Shown: positions 8,782 to 18,546, numbered from the stretch's first letter. The stretch is 64,000 nucleotides of DNA from Bacillota bacterium (GCA_023386955.1 JAEWIS010000025.1:62001-126000); one strand, 5' to 3'. Notes: generated by a model from the letters alone, not told the origin. Program-made: numbers and translations.

Positions 8782-10776
8782 TTATATTTGTTCATTCGGT
8801 AAAACATGATTTTCACCCTTCACCGGCTGCTGCAGCACCCACATGAAATAGAGGGCCTTGGCGGCCTTCTCCCGGGTGACAAGCTGCAAGGGCTCCAGCT
8901 CCAGACCGTTCACCAGTTTACCCCTGGCAATCCCTTTTTCCGAACGGAACAACCCCAGCTCATAAGCATCTTTGATTTTGGCGGCGTACTCCGGACTGAG
9001 CAGATGGGTGTCCAGCAGGTTTTCATACGGAACCAGCGGATAATAGGTCAACCCCTGCACCCCGGTGTCCAAATTGGGATCATAGCCCGGATCTCCGGGC
9101 AGCAGCGTCTTGCCGTTATAGTCGGTCATGAATTTCGGGGCTTCTTTGAATTTGGCATGATAAGCATCATCCAGCAGCACCCCCATGACCTCTCTTGTCA
9201 GAAGGCCCTCCGGGTATGCGGGAAGCAGCTGCGAACTCAGATCAAGGGCTTTTGCCAGAGCTTCGGAAAAGGCGGAAACCGTAATAGTCCCCTCCGGATG
9301 GAAGCAGCCGTTGCTGTCCTTGTCCAGTATGCCAAGCTGGAGCAGCTTTTCGATTTGGTTGCGGTAATATGCGCCTCTGCCGGTTGTGGTGTCCACGGCC
9401 ATTTCCGGGAATATGTTGGACCAGTCCTCTGAGGTGACCGCGCTTAGGACCTCTTCTGTCAGCCAGGCTGCGGGCTCCCCGATGCGGGTATCGCCGGACG
9501 CTGCACCCTTATACAGCTCGGTCACCACCAGGCGGGCAAACTGCTTGGACAGCGCCTCCTTATAGTGGGTGCCGTCCACCTTGTTGGCAGGATGTCCGTT
9601 GGCATAGGTGCCGTCATTGGTTTTACCGGGAGTTTCGCCTGCTTCAATGGACATGACAATAGCGGTAACCGCCTCCACGCCAATCTGATTATAATAGCGG
9701 ATGCTGGCTTCGTTCAGATCCAGGACCGGCACATTCAGCTCCTTGCCCATACGACGTATAATATCAGGAAATTTGCGGTTGACGAAGGAGCAGGTATATA
9801 CATGCCCTTCCGCTGCATCGCCCGGTGCTCTGGACATAGCCGTCACAAAGACCGGATGTATGCCTCTCGCTCTGATGGCAGGCAGATATATTTCTCTGAT
9901 ATACCGCTCATACGATTCCTCTGTGGAGCCCCTTCCGAAACGGCGGTACTCATCCAGGCTTTCGTCATTGTGGCCGAACTGGATGAAGAGATAGTCCCCC
10001 GCGCAGCCGGTCATCAGAATATCATTGAAGCGCCCTTCCCAATAGGAATTCTTGAAGGAACGGCCGCCCATGGAATAGTTGATGACCTTCACCTTATCCG
10101 GGTCGAACATACGGTGCACAACCTGCCCCCAGCCGCTCATTGGAGCTTCATCGAAGGTATAAGTCTTCACCGTGGAGTCTCCCAGCAAATATATCACCGG
10201 CAATTCTCCTATGGGTCTCCGGTTTATCAGCAACGGAATAAGTTCAATGGATTCCAGGCCAACGGGAACTTTCAAATGTTTGGGCTCCAGTTCGATGTCA
10301 ATGAACTCCCGTCCGTTCACATAGCTGAATATCCATTCCCTCTTATGAACAACGGGGACCATACCGACCTTGACCAGTTGGGCCGCATCCCATGCCGCAC
10401 CCCGTAAGGTCAGCAGCCGTTCGGTATTCATGGCGGACACAGCAATAGTAACCTCTTCCGCAGGGCAGGTTGTCCGGACACGGATCCCATAGGCCCCAGG
10501 CTCAGCGGCAATCCGGAAAGCGAAGCCGTACCTGTTATAATGGTCCGCTTCAAAACCTGTCTCCACCATAAACTCCGCTTCACGGACCGTTACACCTGTA
10601 CCGTCCGCAGCAATTTGCGGAAGGTGGACCTCTCTGGGAGGCATGGAGCTGGTTTCGGTAATAAAGCCATATCCGGCCGTAGAATCATATAACGGAAGAC
10701 TCCTGCCATCTTCGCCGGTCACCTGGACAACCCCCTGTTTGGGCACAGCGGAAAAATTGAATTTCTTAGCGGTCAT
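8782..10776 (-). CDS. Rhamnogalacturonan acetylesterase-like SGNH hydrolase with SLH-like C-terminal modules
   Basis: 664 residues. An N-terminal beta domain (about 1-185) precedes an SGNH hydrolase core: IYLLGDSTVKTY with the catalytic Ser near residue 200, QFGHNDES (block III) near 268 and DGTHY (block V) near 400. This pattern fits RGAE/YesT-YesY enzymes that deacetylate rhamnogalacturonan. The last 200 residues contain stretches resembling SLH repeats (IEKLLQLGILDKDSNG...FHPEGTITVSAFSEAL and LVTREKAAKALYFMW). No signal peptide is present, which is unusual for a protein with SLH-like modules. The start follows AAAGGAG. It is the first gene of a likely operon with the methylesterase-GH105 and serine hydrolase genes. 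Confidence 0.88.
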   Translation of the reverse strand: MTAKKFNFSAVPKQGVVQVTGEDGRSLPLYDSTAGYGFITETSSMPPREVHLPQIAADGTGVTVREAEFMVETGFEADHYNRYGFAFRIAAEPGAYGIRVRTTCPAEEVTIAVSAMNTERLLTLRGAAWDAAQLVKVGMVPVVHKREWIFSYVNGREFIDIELEPKHLKVPVGLESIELIPLLINRRPIGELPVIYLLGDSTVKTYTFDEAPMSGWGQVVHRMFDPDKVKVINYSMGGRSFKNSYWEGRFNDILMTGCAGDYLFIQFGHNDESLDEYRRFGRGSTEESYERYIREIYLPAIRARGIHPVFVTAMSRAPGDAAEGHVYTCSFVNRKFPDIIRRMGKELNVPVLDLNEASIRYYNQIGVEAVTAIVMSIEAGETPGKTNDGTYANGHPANKVDGTHYKEALSKQFARLVVTELYKGAASGDTRIGEPAAWLTEEVLSAVTSEDWSNIFPEMAVDTTTGRGAYYRNQIEKLLQLGILDKDSNGCFHPEGTITVSAFSEALAKALDLSSQLLPAYPEGLLTREVMGVLLDDAYHAKFKEAPKFMTDYNGKTLLPGDPGYDPNLDTGVQGLTYYPLVPYENLLDTHLLSPEYAAKIKDAYELGLFRSEKGIARGKLVNGLELEPLQLVTREKAAKALYFMWVLQQPVKGENHVLPNEQI

Positions 10777-11074
10777 ACATTGATTCTCCTTTAAAAGTCT
10801 GCCATGCCGTCTTGGAGAAGATACCGCCTTTAAATCATAAAATCAACCCTGAGAGCCGCTTTTTGGGGTGTCATTGGGCAAGAAAGAGGATCTAGAGGCA
10901 TGATTATAACGGGCTTAATCCCTTGTTTGGCGCGGGTTTGCCCACACTCCGCGCCTACAAAGCAGAAGTTGTCAAAGTGATTGTAGATTTTCGACAGTAA
11001 GCGCGATATCGTAGATCATGCAAGGGGGATGCGCATCCTGCAGCAATGAAGGCAATAGGAGAGGAGGGACTGGC
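10777..11074. promoter_or_regulatory. Divergent intergenic region between the pectin enzymes and the ABC importer
   Basis: 298 bp with no convincing gene. It must hold the promoters for the minus-strand enzyme operon and the plus-strand importer operon. No confident -35/-10 pair, catabolite-responsive element or TAGTAAACTA operator could be picked out by eye. Confidence 0.4.
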
Positions 11075-12040
11075 TTGTCGGTAGGCAAAGTCACCATACC
11101 AACCGGAAGTGGCGTCTCTATAAAGAAAAAAACCTTACCCAGATGGCTAAAAAACGCCATCCGCAACCGGTATCTGTACCTGCTAATTTCACCAGGGCTG
11201 ATTTACTTTTTTCTGTTTAAGTATGTCCCGATTTGGGGCTTGATCATCTCATTCCAGGATTATTTGCCCTTCTTGGGCATATCGGGCAGTGAATGGGTGG
11301 GATTCAAGCATTTTGAGCGTTTTTTTACAGAACCGACCTTCTGGATGCTGTTTAAAAACACCTTGATTCTGTTTGGGCTCAATTTGGTTTTTGTATTTCC
11401 TGTCCCCATCATTCTGGCTTTAATGCTTAATGAAGTCCGCCAGCCCTTTTTTAAGCGGACGGTGCAAACGATGGTATACGTGCCCTATTTTTTGTCCTGG
11501 GTGATTGTGGTATCATTGACCTTTATTCTGTTAACCCCTGAAGGCGGTATGATCAATAAATTGATCGAAGCGTTAGGCGGACAATCGACCAACTTCCTCG
11601 CTAGTGAATCTTGGTTCAGGCCTATCTATATTATCCAGATTATATGGAAAGAGGCAGGCTGGGGAACCATTCTGTACCTGGCCGCAATGGCAGGCATTGA
11701 TACACAATTGTACGAAGCGGCAAGAATGGATGGAGCAGGGCGCCTCCGCCAGCTGTGGCATATCACGCTTCCTGGAATTCGCGGTGTAATCGTTATGCTG
11801 CTGATCCTTAAGGTAGGCTCTGTATTGGAGTTGGGCTTCGACCATATCTTCCTCATGCTGAATTCTATGAACCGGGAAGTTGCCGAGATCTTCGATACAT
11901 ATGTGTACACCACGGGTATCAAGCAGGGGCAGTTCAGTTACAGTACAGCCATCGGGATGTTCAAATCCGTTGTCGGTTTGATTATGGTGCTGATTGCCAA
12001 CCGCATCGCCAAGCTGTTCGGCGAAGAAGGAATTTACTGA
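11075..12040 (+). CDS. ABC sugar transporter permease, LplB type
   Basis: About 321 residues from a TTG start placed behind GGAGAGGAGGGAC; an upstream in-frame ATG at 11018 lacks a ribosome binding site. It is an integral membrane protein of the binding-protein-dependent transport family: about six hydrophobic segments and the EAA loop YEAARMDGAGRLRQLWHITLPG that docks the ATPase. The N-terminal YLYLLISPGLIYFFLFKYVPIWGL is typical of LplB/YtcP-family permeases for pectic oligosaccharides. It is followed after 12 bp by the second permease. No ATPase gene is in the operon, as is usual for this family, which shares an MsmX-like ATPase. Confidence 0.93.
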   Translation: MSVGKVTIPTGSGVSIKKKTLPRWLKNAIRNRYLYLLISPGLIYFFLFKYVPIWGLIISFQDYLPFLGISGSEWVGFKHFERFFTEPTFWMLFKNTLILFGLNLVFVFPVPIILALMLNEVRQPFFKRTVQTMVYVPYFLSWVIVVSLTFILLTPEGGMINKLIEALGGQSTNFLASESWFRPIYIIQIIWKEAGWGTILYLAAMAGIDTQLYEAARMDGAGRLRQLWHITLPGIRGVIVMLLILKVGSVLELGFDHIFLMLNSMNREVAEIFDTYVYTTGIKQGQFSYSTAIGMFKSVVGLIMVLIANRIAKLFGEEGIY

Positions 12041-12052
12041 TGAGAGGAGGAA

Positions 12053-12937
12053 GTGAAGTTGGAGCACCGCAGCTTATCCGGACGGCTGTTTGAGGCTGTC
12101 AATCTGTTTTTGCTGGGATTGATAGCACTGATAACCATCCTACCCTTTGTAAACGTCGTTGCCGTATCCTTTGCCACGCCCGAGGAATATCTGAAGAGTA
12201 CCTTTATGCTGTTCCCAACCAAGTTTAGCCTTGAGGCGTATAAATTCATTTTTAGCACCAGTACCGTATCCCGCAGCCTGATCGTCACAGTAGGGATTAC
12301 ATTGGTAGGAACAATGGTGAGCATGGTTTTCACCTCATGCATGGCTTATGGTCTGGCCCGCAGGGATTTGGGCGGCCGTAGAGTATTAATGTTCCTGGTG
12401 GTATTCACCATCTTGTTCAACGGGGGTATGATCCCCTCCTTCATGATTGTCAAGCAGCTGGGGCTGATCAATAGCTATGGAGCGCTGATCATTCCAAGCG
12501 CCGTGAGCGCCTTCAATTTGATTATTATGCGAAACTTCTTTATGGGCTTGCCCGATGGACTGGAGGAGTCAGCGAAGATCGATGGCTGCAATGATATTGG
12601 CATTCTGTTCCGTATTGTTCTGCCACTCTCCAAGGCTGTTCTTGCTTCTGTTGGGTTATTCTATGCCGTAGGCTATTGGAACACCTTCATGCAGGCGGTC
12701 CTGTTCATCGATGATTACGACAAGTGGCCGATTCAAGTTCTTCTGCGCCAAATTGTCATCATGGCGGCAGGACTCTCCACCAATACGGAGGCGATGAGTC
12801 CGGATTATGTTCCGCCTCCGGAGCAAACCATCAAGATGGCGGTTATCGTTGTCGCGACCGTGCCGGTGCTGTTGGTATATCCGTTCCTGCAGAAGCACTT
12901 TGCCAAAGGGGCGCTTCTCGGATCTATTAAGGGCTAA
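12053..12937 (+). CDS. ABC sugar transporter permease, LplC / YtcP type
   Basis: 294 residues from GTG, preceded by GAGAGGAGGAA. Multiple membrane segments and the EAA motif EESAKIDGCNDIGILFRIVL identify a CUT1-like carbohydrate permease. The C-terminus PFLQKHFAKGALLGSIKG is characteristic of LplC-like proteins. It should form the heterodimeric channel with the preceding permease and receive substrate from the downstream lipoprotein. Confidence 0.94.
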   Translation: MKLEHRSLSGRLFEAVNLFLLGLIALITILPFVNVVAVSFATPEEYLKSTFMLFPTKFSLEAYKFIFSTSTVSRSLIVTVGITLVGTMVSMVFTSCMAYGLARRDLGGRRVLMFLVVFTILFNGGMIPSFMIVKQLGLINSYGALIIPSAVSAFNLIIMRNFFMGLPDGLEESAKIDGCNDIGILFRIVLPLSKAVLASVGLFYAVGYWNTFMQAVLFIDDYDKWPIQVLLRQIVIMAAGLSTNTEAMSPDYVPPPEQTIKMAVIVVATVPVLLVYPFLQKHFAKGALLGSIKG

Positions 12938-12981
12938 GGGATTCATATGAGCAGTCTATATCTGATTAGGGGGAAGCAGGC

Positions 12982-14493
12982 ATGGCAAATTGGAGAAAAA
13001 CAACAACGATTACTGCGATTACAGCCGCATTGGCGGCAGGAACGCTGGCGGGCTGCGGCAGTTCCGATAAGGCAGCGGAGAATAGCGCTAAACCCGCTTC
13101 TAATGAACCTTTAGAAATTACAATGTTGGCTACCATGTATGGGGCCAATCCGCCGTCTGGTCCTTTACAAAAGATGCTGGAGGAAGCCACTAATACCAAG
13201 CTTAATTTTACTTGGGTACCCGGATCCGTATATACGGACAAAATGACTACAGCCATTGCGGCCAATACAATGCCGAAGGTCATTCAGGTCCACAGTGTAG
13301 AGATGAAAAATACGGCTGTGGTGAATGCCATCCGTTCCGGCATGTTCTGGGAGATCGGTGACTTGATCAAGGATTATCCCAATTTGGTCAAATACCAGGA
13401 CCCTAAAGTCCTGGAGGGAACCAAATATTTTGGCAAGCTCTACAGTCTGTTCTATGAAATCGATCTGTCCCGTACCGGGGTGCAATACCGGAAGGACTGG
13501 CTGGATAAGCTGGGGCTGAAGGTACCGACCAATCTGGATGAGCTGTATGAAGTGATGAAGGCATTTACGTATAATGATCCTGACGGTAACGGGGTGCAGG
13601 ACACCTACGGCAACGTTGACCGCAACGAGCTTCCGTATGGCGCGTTCAAGAATATCGCCACCTGGTACGGGACCCCCAACGAATGGGGAGTTGACGATTC
13701 AGGAAAGCTGATGCCAGACTTTACCTTCCCTGGTTATATGGATGCTATGAAATACATGAAGCGGCTTTATGATGAAAAGCTGATTAACCAGGATTTCACC
13801 GTTACCACACCGGCTCAACAAGATGAGAAGTTCTTAAATGGCAAGGGCGGCATGATGATCGGCAATATCTTCGCCAAGCCGGACAATATCAAAAAGGTCA
13901 ATCCTAATGCGGAACTGGATGTCTTCAATCGGATTCAAGGCCCCAGAGGGACATTCAATTACGGCGGTACCGGGGTAGCTACATTGTATCTGTTCCCCAA
14001 AACCAGTGTGAAGACGGAAGCGGAGCTCAGACAAATCCTCGCCTTCTTCAACAAGCTGTTGGAGCCGGATGTGTACAAGCTGTTTAACGGCGTTGAGGGT
14101 GTCCACTACAAAAAGTTGGATGATAAGACCATCGAATTCCTCCCGGAAGCAGCCGATCTGCGTACCAATGAGATTAGCCCATGGTCCAATGTCCTCCACT
14201 TTGCCAACTTCAACGTATATAAGGTGAAACAATTGCCCTTGGCACAGAAGCAGTTGGATGCCATTGCGGATAATAAGAGCATTGCCGTTATGAACCCGGC
14301 CGCCAACCTGATTTCTACTACTCAGGCGGAGAAGGGAACGGAGCTGCAGAAGATTATCACCGATGCGACCTATAAGTTCATTCTGGGTACGATTGACGCC
14401 AACGGCTTCAATAAGGAAGTCGAAAAATGGCGTAAAGGCGGCGGAGACAAAATTATTGAGGAATTAAACTCGCAATATAAAGGAAACAAGTAA
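12982..14493 (+). CDS. Extracellular solute-binding lipoprotein, LplA type
   Basis: 503 residues. A lipoprotein signal with basic MANWRK, a hydrophobic core and lipobox LAGC puts the lipidated Cys at residue 25. The remaining 475 residues look like a family 1 solute-binding protein, with the long Ca-loop-like segment DPDGNGVQDTYGN that is common in LplA/YtcQ proteins. It should capture rhamnogalacturonan oligosaccharides released by the secreted PL11 lyase. The start follows AGGGGGAAGCAGGC. It is the last gene of the importer operon; two hairpins follow. Confidence 0.94.
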   Translation: MANWRKTTTITAITAALAAGTLAGCGSSDKAAENSAKPASNEPLEITMLATMYGANPPSGPLQKMLEEATNTKLNFTWVPGSVYTDKMTTAIAANTMPKVIQVHSVEMKNTAVVNAIRSGMFWEIGDLIKDYPNLVKYQDPKVLEGTKYFGKLYSLFYEIDLSRTGVQYRKDWLDKLGLKVPTNLDELYEVMKAFTYNDPDGNGVQDTYGNVDRNELPYGAFKNIATWYGTPNEWGVDDSGKLMPDFTFPGYMDAMKYMKRLYDEKLINQDFTVTTPAQQDEKFLNGKGGMMIGNIFAKPDNIKKVNPNAELDVFNRIQGPRGTFNYGGTGVATLYLFPKTSVKTEAELRQILAFFNKLLEPDVYKLFNGVEGVHYKKLDDKTIEFLPEAADLRTNEISPWSNVLHFANFNVYKVKQLPLAQKQLDAIADNKSIAVMNPAANLISTTQAEKGTELQKIITDATYKFILGTIDANGFNKEVEKWRKGGGDKIIEELNSQYKGNK

Positions 14494-14500
14494 AACACAA

Positions 14501-14734
14501 GGGACTGTCCAATAAGCCCCAAAATAAAAAGCTGGGCGAGAAAACATAATGTTTTCCGTCCAACTTTTTTTGCATGCCTGCTTATACATAAAAAAGTGGC
14601 GAGGTGGAGGCTTGCTACCTCCAATTTAACGCCGGGCATAGCTCGCGGATTTCTCCGGCTTTTGCGCTTTTTTAACATTTCACTAAAACGGGGCATCCAG
14701 AAAGCCAGTTTTCACTGACTTTCTGGACAGCCCC
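14501..14734. repeat. 234-bp element with imperfect terminal inverted repeats (MITE-like or paired terminators)
   Basis: The left end GGGACTGTCCA (14501-14511) and right end TGGACAGCCCC (14724-14734) match as inverted repeats at 10 of 11 positions. No transposase frame lies inside and no target-site duplication is visible. The first part (about 14515-14570) resembles 31054-31110: both begin AGCCCCAAAATAAAAA and continue into a hairpin. It could be a decayed insertion-sequence end or simply two terminators with similar bases. Confidence 0.4.
14526..14571 (+). terminator. Terminator of the importer operon
   Basis: AAGCTGGGCGAGAAAACAT pairs with ATGTTTTCCGTCCAACTT and is followed by seven T residues. 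It lies about 35 bp after the lplA-type stop codon. Confidence 0.75.
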
Positions 14735-14738
14735 TTTT
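14684..14738. terminator. Convergent terminator between the lplA-type gene and the AraC regulator
   Basis: GGGGCATCCAGAAAGCCAG pairs with CTGACTTTCTGGACAGCCCC and is followed by TTTTTG on the plus strand. On the minus strand the same stem is followed by a weaker GTTTTAG. It probably serves both converging transcripts. Confidence 0.65.
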
Positions 14739-14748
14739 TGAGTACCTG

Positions 14749-17091
14749 TTATGCCTGCTCCTTACGCAGCTTCCTGTATTCACCCGGTGTGATACCTTCC
14801 GTCTTGCGGAAGGAACGGATGAAGTTCTGCGAATTGTTGTAGTGCAGCCGCTCGGAGATTTCCTTGACGGACATATCGGTCTCCGCCAGCCACTTGACAG
14901 CCATCTGGTGCCTGTATTGGGCCAGATAGGCCCCGAAGGGCATATTCATTTCCCTGCGGAAAATAGTATTCAGATAGTTGGCGTTATAATGAAGCTCCTT
15001 CGCACAGGAATCAATGGTAAGCTCCGTCTCAAACTGCTCCTGCACCATCTGGAGCATAAATTGCGTGAGCTGCTGGTGGCGGGATTCCGTCCGGTCCCGG
15101 ATATGGCTAACCAGCGGCTGAACCATGGCGGCATCGAACCAAACCGTAGCTTCATTCATCGTTTTTAGCTTGAACAGCTGATCGAATAAGGACTGCTCCA
15201 AACCCTCGTACCGGTCAGTCTTGATGCCGAAGCTCTGCATAAGGCCCAAGAGGTCGATGAGCAGCCGGATCAGAATGAAGGGCTGGGAAAAGCCCTGACT
15301 GGCGCTGTAGCTTACAGGCGGAGCGAAGGCATAACCGACGATTTCCTCCAAACCCTGGCGGGCTGCCGCATTGTCCCCTTGTTTAATGGCATCGAAGAGC
15401 CGGGTTTCGATTTCATGGGGAAAGGCATTATGAAGCCCGTGATCCTCACCCAAATCCCTGAAATAAAGAACGGCCTCCCCCTGATTCCGGATTCCGTGAT
15501 GCAGAGCCTCCATCCCTTCCTCGAATGCCCGGGGCGCCATGCTCCATTCCTCAAACGGGCTGCTGATGCCAATCCGCACAGAAAGGTCCAAATATTCCTC
15601 GGCCGCTGCAGCAATGCTTTGGACAATGCCGTTTATTTCCACTGTAAAACGCTCCGTCTCCATACTCTCCACCAAAACCATTGTCACCTGTGCCTGCCCC
15701 AGTAATATGGGATACAGCCGTTTTTCCGGAGGGATCAGCTCGCCGACAATATTATTGACTGCGAACATCAGAAGGTCCCTGTCCTTTTCTTCAAAGCGGG
15801 TATGATCCAGGTCCTTGATCTGCAGGGCAATCACTGCAAAGGGTCCATAGGCAGGCATATGCCGGAGCCCGAAGGTTTCCAGATGCCGGTTGATTTCCTC
15901 CCGCTTCAGGTACCCCTGGAACAGCCGCACCATAAACAAGGTCCGGGACTGCTCCAGATGATTGTGGAGCTTACTTTCGAGCTCCGATTTGGTGTAGATC
16001 AGACGGTTTAACTGCTCCCCGATATATCGAAGCTCACCCCCCCGTTTGTTTTCAGGGTCGTTGGAATGTTTGCTGACCAGCTGATACAGATTCAAAATGG
16101 GAAGATATAATCTCTTAGTGCCGTTCCAGGATATGAAGAGAAACAAAGTTAGCAGGCTCAGGCATATATAGAAGGTAAACCATCCGATCTCCTTGGACTG
16201 CCAGGTCAATTGTGTCAGCGTAATCACCGAGACATAAACCCAGCCGTTATAGTCCGATCGGTTGTAGGATATGCTGTACTCCCTGCCGTCCAGTTTGACC
16301 TTCTTCTGTCCTGAAGCATCGGGGCTCTTTTCCTTGGTGATGGCCGGACGGAACTGGCTGATCAACCCCTCTGCCAGATTCCCGTCGGAGGCAATCACCT
16401 GTCCGCTTTGGTCCAGAACAGCAACAAATTCCTTCTGTTGGTTCAAGGCAAATAATTTCTCCAGATTGCAGGAAGGAATGGTCACCACATAAAGCCCCGT
16501 CTGCTCATAAGCGCCTACCGGAAGCCTATGTATGAATTGAACGGTGGATTCGCAGCCTGCGTCCGTGGAGCCGGGAGATGCGGGCAGCACCTTCCATTCA
16601 CTTGTGAGCGCTTTATTCGCAAGTTCGAGATAAGGTGCTGCTCCAGGCCATTCATTCACCCGGTTCAGTCCTTTATTATTAATGATCCAATTACCATCCT
16701 TGCTGTATAAGGCAATATCCGAAATGCCGCTGTCAAGGGTCTGCAGATGATTCAGCTCTTCCTTGATGGTATTGAACATATCGAACTGGCCCGGAGACAA
16801 CGGTTCATAATATGCGGTGCGCACAGTGCTTGACCGGAGAAAATGGGTGGAAGACCGCTCTACAGTTACAAGCAATTGCTCCATATTGGCTTGCAGCTGC
16901 CTCATGTTCAGGATTTTCTCTTTGCTTACATTGTCGAGTACAATGCTGGAGGATTTCATATAAGAGAAGATGCCGAGGATAATAACCGGCAAAGCGGCTA
17001 TCGCGAAACAAAATACAGCGAATTTGCGGTGATCATTCAATGGCAGTTTATGAAAAATACGCGCGATCAAACCGCTTTGTGACCCTTTCAT
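14749..17091 (-). CDS. Membrane-bound AraC-family regulator with Cache-like sensor (YesS-like)
   Basis: 780 residues. A membrane segment at about 20-45 and another near 295-320 enclose an extracytoplasmic sensor domain. The cytoplasmic part ends in a two-helix-turn-helix AraC domain (about 680-780; LHYNNSQNFIRSFRKTEGITPGEYR). One-component regulators of this design (YesS, RhgR) sit next to pectin and rhamnogalacturonan clusters and respond to oligosaccharides or the binding protein. It is convergent with the importer operon and divergent from the LacI gene. Which genes it controls is not evident from the sequence. Confidence 0.9.
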   Translation of the reverse strand: MKGSQSGLIARIFHKLPLNDHRKFAVFCFAIAALPVIILGIFSYMKSSSIVLDNVSKEKILNMRQLQANMEQLLVTVERSSTHFLRSSTVRTAYYEPLSPGQFDMFNTIKEELNHLQTLDSGISDIALYSKDGNWIINNKGLNRVNEWPGAAPYLELANKALTSEWKVLPASPGSTDAGCESTVQFIHRLPVGAYEQTGLYVVTIPSCNLEKLFALNQQKEFVAVLDQSGQVIASDGNLAEGLISQFRPAITKEKSPDASGQKKVKLDGREYSISYNRSDYNGWVYVSVITLTQLTWQSKEIGWFTFYICLSLLTLFLFISWNGTKRLYLPILNLYQLVSKHSNDPENKRGGELRYIGEQLNRLIYTKSELESKLHNHLEQSRTLFMVRLFQGYLKREEINRHLETFGLRHMPAYGPFAVIALQIKDLDHTRFEEKDRDLLMFAVNNIVGELIPPEKRLYPILLGQAQVTMVLVESMETERFTVEINGIVQSIAAAAEEYLDLSVRIGISSPFEEWSMAPRAFEEGMEALHHGIRNQGEAVLYFRDLGEDHGLHNAFPHEIETRLFDAIKQGDNAAARQGLEEIVGYAFAPPVSYSASQGFSQPFILIRLLIDLLGLMQSFGIKTDRYEGLEQSLFDQLFKLKTMNEATVWFDAAMVQPLVSHIRDRTESRHQQLTQFMLQMVQEQFETELTIDSCAKELHYNANYLNTIFRREMNMPFGAYLAQYRHQMAVKWLAETDMSVKEISERLHYNNSQNFIRSFRKTEGITPGEYRKLRKEQA

Positions 17092-17240
17092 TCCAATAAA
17101 AGCCCCCTAATCGATTCTATTCTTTTCCCTCCATCATAACATAATTCGGCAGTAAGGGAGGTCAAAAGTTCTTTATAGAAGGCCTGTTCATGGTGTCATT
17201 TCTCCATAAATTGCTTCTGCAAATATGATTATATAGACCC

Positions 17241-17331
17241 TTTTTACTAAACAAAACATAATCCCGCATGAATGAAACTAAATGTTTGCAAATAAACTCC
17301 TCCCATTGTAAACTAAACTTACTAAACTCAT
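17241..17331. promoter_or_regulatory. TTTAGT/ACTAAA half-sites in the AraC-LacI divergent region
   Basis: 17308-17331 reads TGTAAACTAAACTTACTAAA..., and TTTTTACTAAAC occurs at 17241-17252. These are half-sites of the same TTTAGTnnACTAAA element found before the rhamnosidase and second DUF1593 genes. They lie 17-100 bp before the LacI start, as expected for autoregulation. Inference only. Confidence 0.45.
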
Positions 17332-17347
17332 TGCAGGAGGCTTCAAC

Positions 17348-18397
17348 ATGAAAATGGATGACATCGCCAGGCTGGCGGGGGTTTCCAAAGCGGCCGTTTC
17401 CCTGGCCTTCAGCGGCAAACCGGGCATCGGCCCCGAAACCCGCGAGCGCATCCTTCAAATCGCCAGGGAGAACGGCTACCAGCCCAAAGCTAGAGCCTCC
17501 CTGCGGGAGCAGCAGGCCGGCTCGATTACCTTCCTTGTATTTGCCAATTCGGGCATTGTGTTAGAGGAATACTACCAGCAGCCCTTCTTCCGGGAGCTGC
17601 TCCATTATATCGAGGAGCGGTGCCGCTCCCATGGCTATTCCCTTCTGTACACCTCCGCAGACATGGGGAGTGTCCAGGAAAATCTCCGTGCCATCTCCGG
17701 TGAGAAGCGCAGCGAGGGTATCATTCTCCTGGGAACCAACCTGGATAAGGCTTTGCTGGAGCAGGTAGCCGCCCAATGGAAAGGGCCGTTGGTGGTGCTG
17801 GACACCTGCTTCGAAACGCTGCCCATCCCCTTTGTCCATATCAATAATATTCTGGGCGGGTATCAGGCCGGCTCCCACCTGTGCGGTCTCGGTCACCGCC
17901 ACATCGGCTATATTGCCTCGGATATCCGGATCCGCAACTTCGACGACCGCCGGGCCGGCTTTATGCAGGCTTTACAGGAGAACGGCGTGGAGCTGGCGGC
18001 GGAGAATGCCTTTTCCGTGGCCCCAACCATTCTGTCCTCCCAGGAGTCCCTGAAGAAACAGCTGTCCGCTTATCTGGAGAAGGGACATGCCATGCCCACC
18101 GCCTTCTTCTGCGAATGCGACTACATTGCCATCAGCGCCATCAAATCCCTGACGGAGCTGGGCTATCGGGTTCCGGCGGATATATCTGTGGTCGGCTTCG
18201 ATAACATCTCCGAAGCGCGGATTATTACCCCCGAGCTCACCACCATCCACGTAGAGAAGGAACGGATGGCCCAATTATCCGTGGACATGATCATGGATAT
18301 TATCCAGTCCGATTCCGCGGTGACAGCCAAGATCCTGGTGGATACCCATCTGGTGGAGCGGATGTCCACTGCGGAGCCGGGTGCGGAGAGAAGCTGA
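17348..18397 (+). CDS. LacI-family transcriptional regulator
   Basis: 349 residues. The N-terminal helix-turn-helix is MDDIARLAGVSKAAVSLAFS followed by the hinge region, then a periplasmic-binding-protein-like effector domain (GLGHRHIGYIASD, PADISVVGFDNISEARIITP). The length is normal. The start follows GCAGGAGGCTTCAAC. It sits between the two halves of the pectin locus and is the best candidate to read the TAGTAAACTA sites. LacI operators usually have a central CG, so that pairing is not certain. Confidence 0.93.
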   Translation: MKMDDIARLAGVSKAAVSLAFSGKPGIGPETRERILQIARENGYQPKARASLREQQAGSITFLVFANSGIVLEEYYQQPFFRELLHYIEERCRSHGYSLLYTSADMGSVQENLRAISGEKRSEGIILLGTNLDKALLEQVAAQWKGPLVVLDTCFETLPIPFVHINNILGGYQAGSHLCGLGHRHIGYIASDIRIRNFDDRRAGFMQALQENGVELAAENAFSVAPTILSSQESLKKQLSAYLEKGHAMPTAFFCECDYIAISAIKSLTELGYRVPADISVVGFDNISEARIITPELTTIHVEKERMAQLSVDMIMDIIQSDSAVTAKILVDTHLVERMSTAEPGAERS

Positions 18398-18418
18398 AGC
18401 CAGTTTCTGCATTTGAAT

Positions 18419-18453
18419 AAAAAGAGGAGCCGATTAAGCCGGTTCCTCTTTTT
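18419..18453 (+). terminator. Terminator of the LacI regulator gene
   Basis: AAAGAGGAGCCG and CCGGTTCCTCTTTTT form a strong hairpin with a T-run about 22 bp after the stop codon. Confidence 0.85.
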
Positions 18454-18546
18454 GCTGTACTTTTAATAAAATCTCAACATTGGCACCCTCCCATCAGTGA
18501 TACAATAGAAGCGGTTTTTGTAACTTGGAGATGAGGTGAGGCAGAG

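Noticed and set aside
14501..14734. Intact insertion sequence
   Set aside because: Only 234 bp, no transposase frame and no target-site duplication; kept only as a MITE-like repeat.
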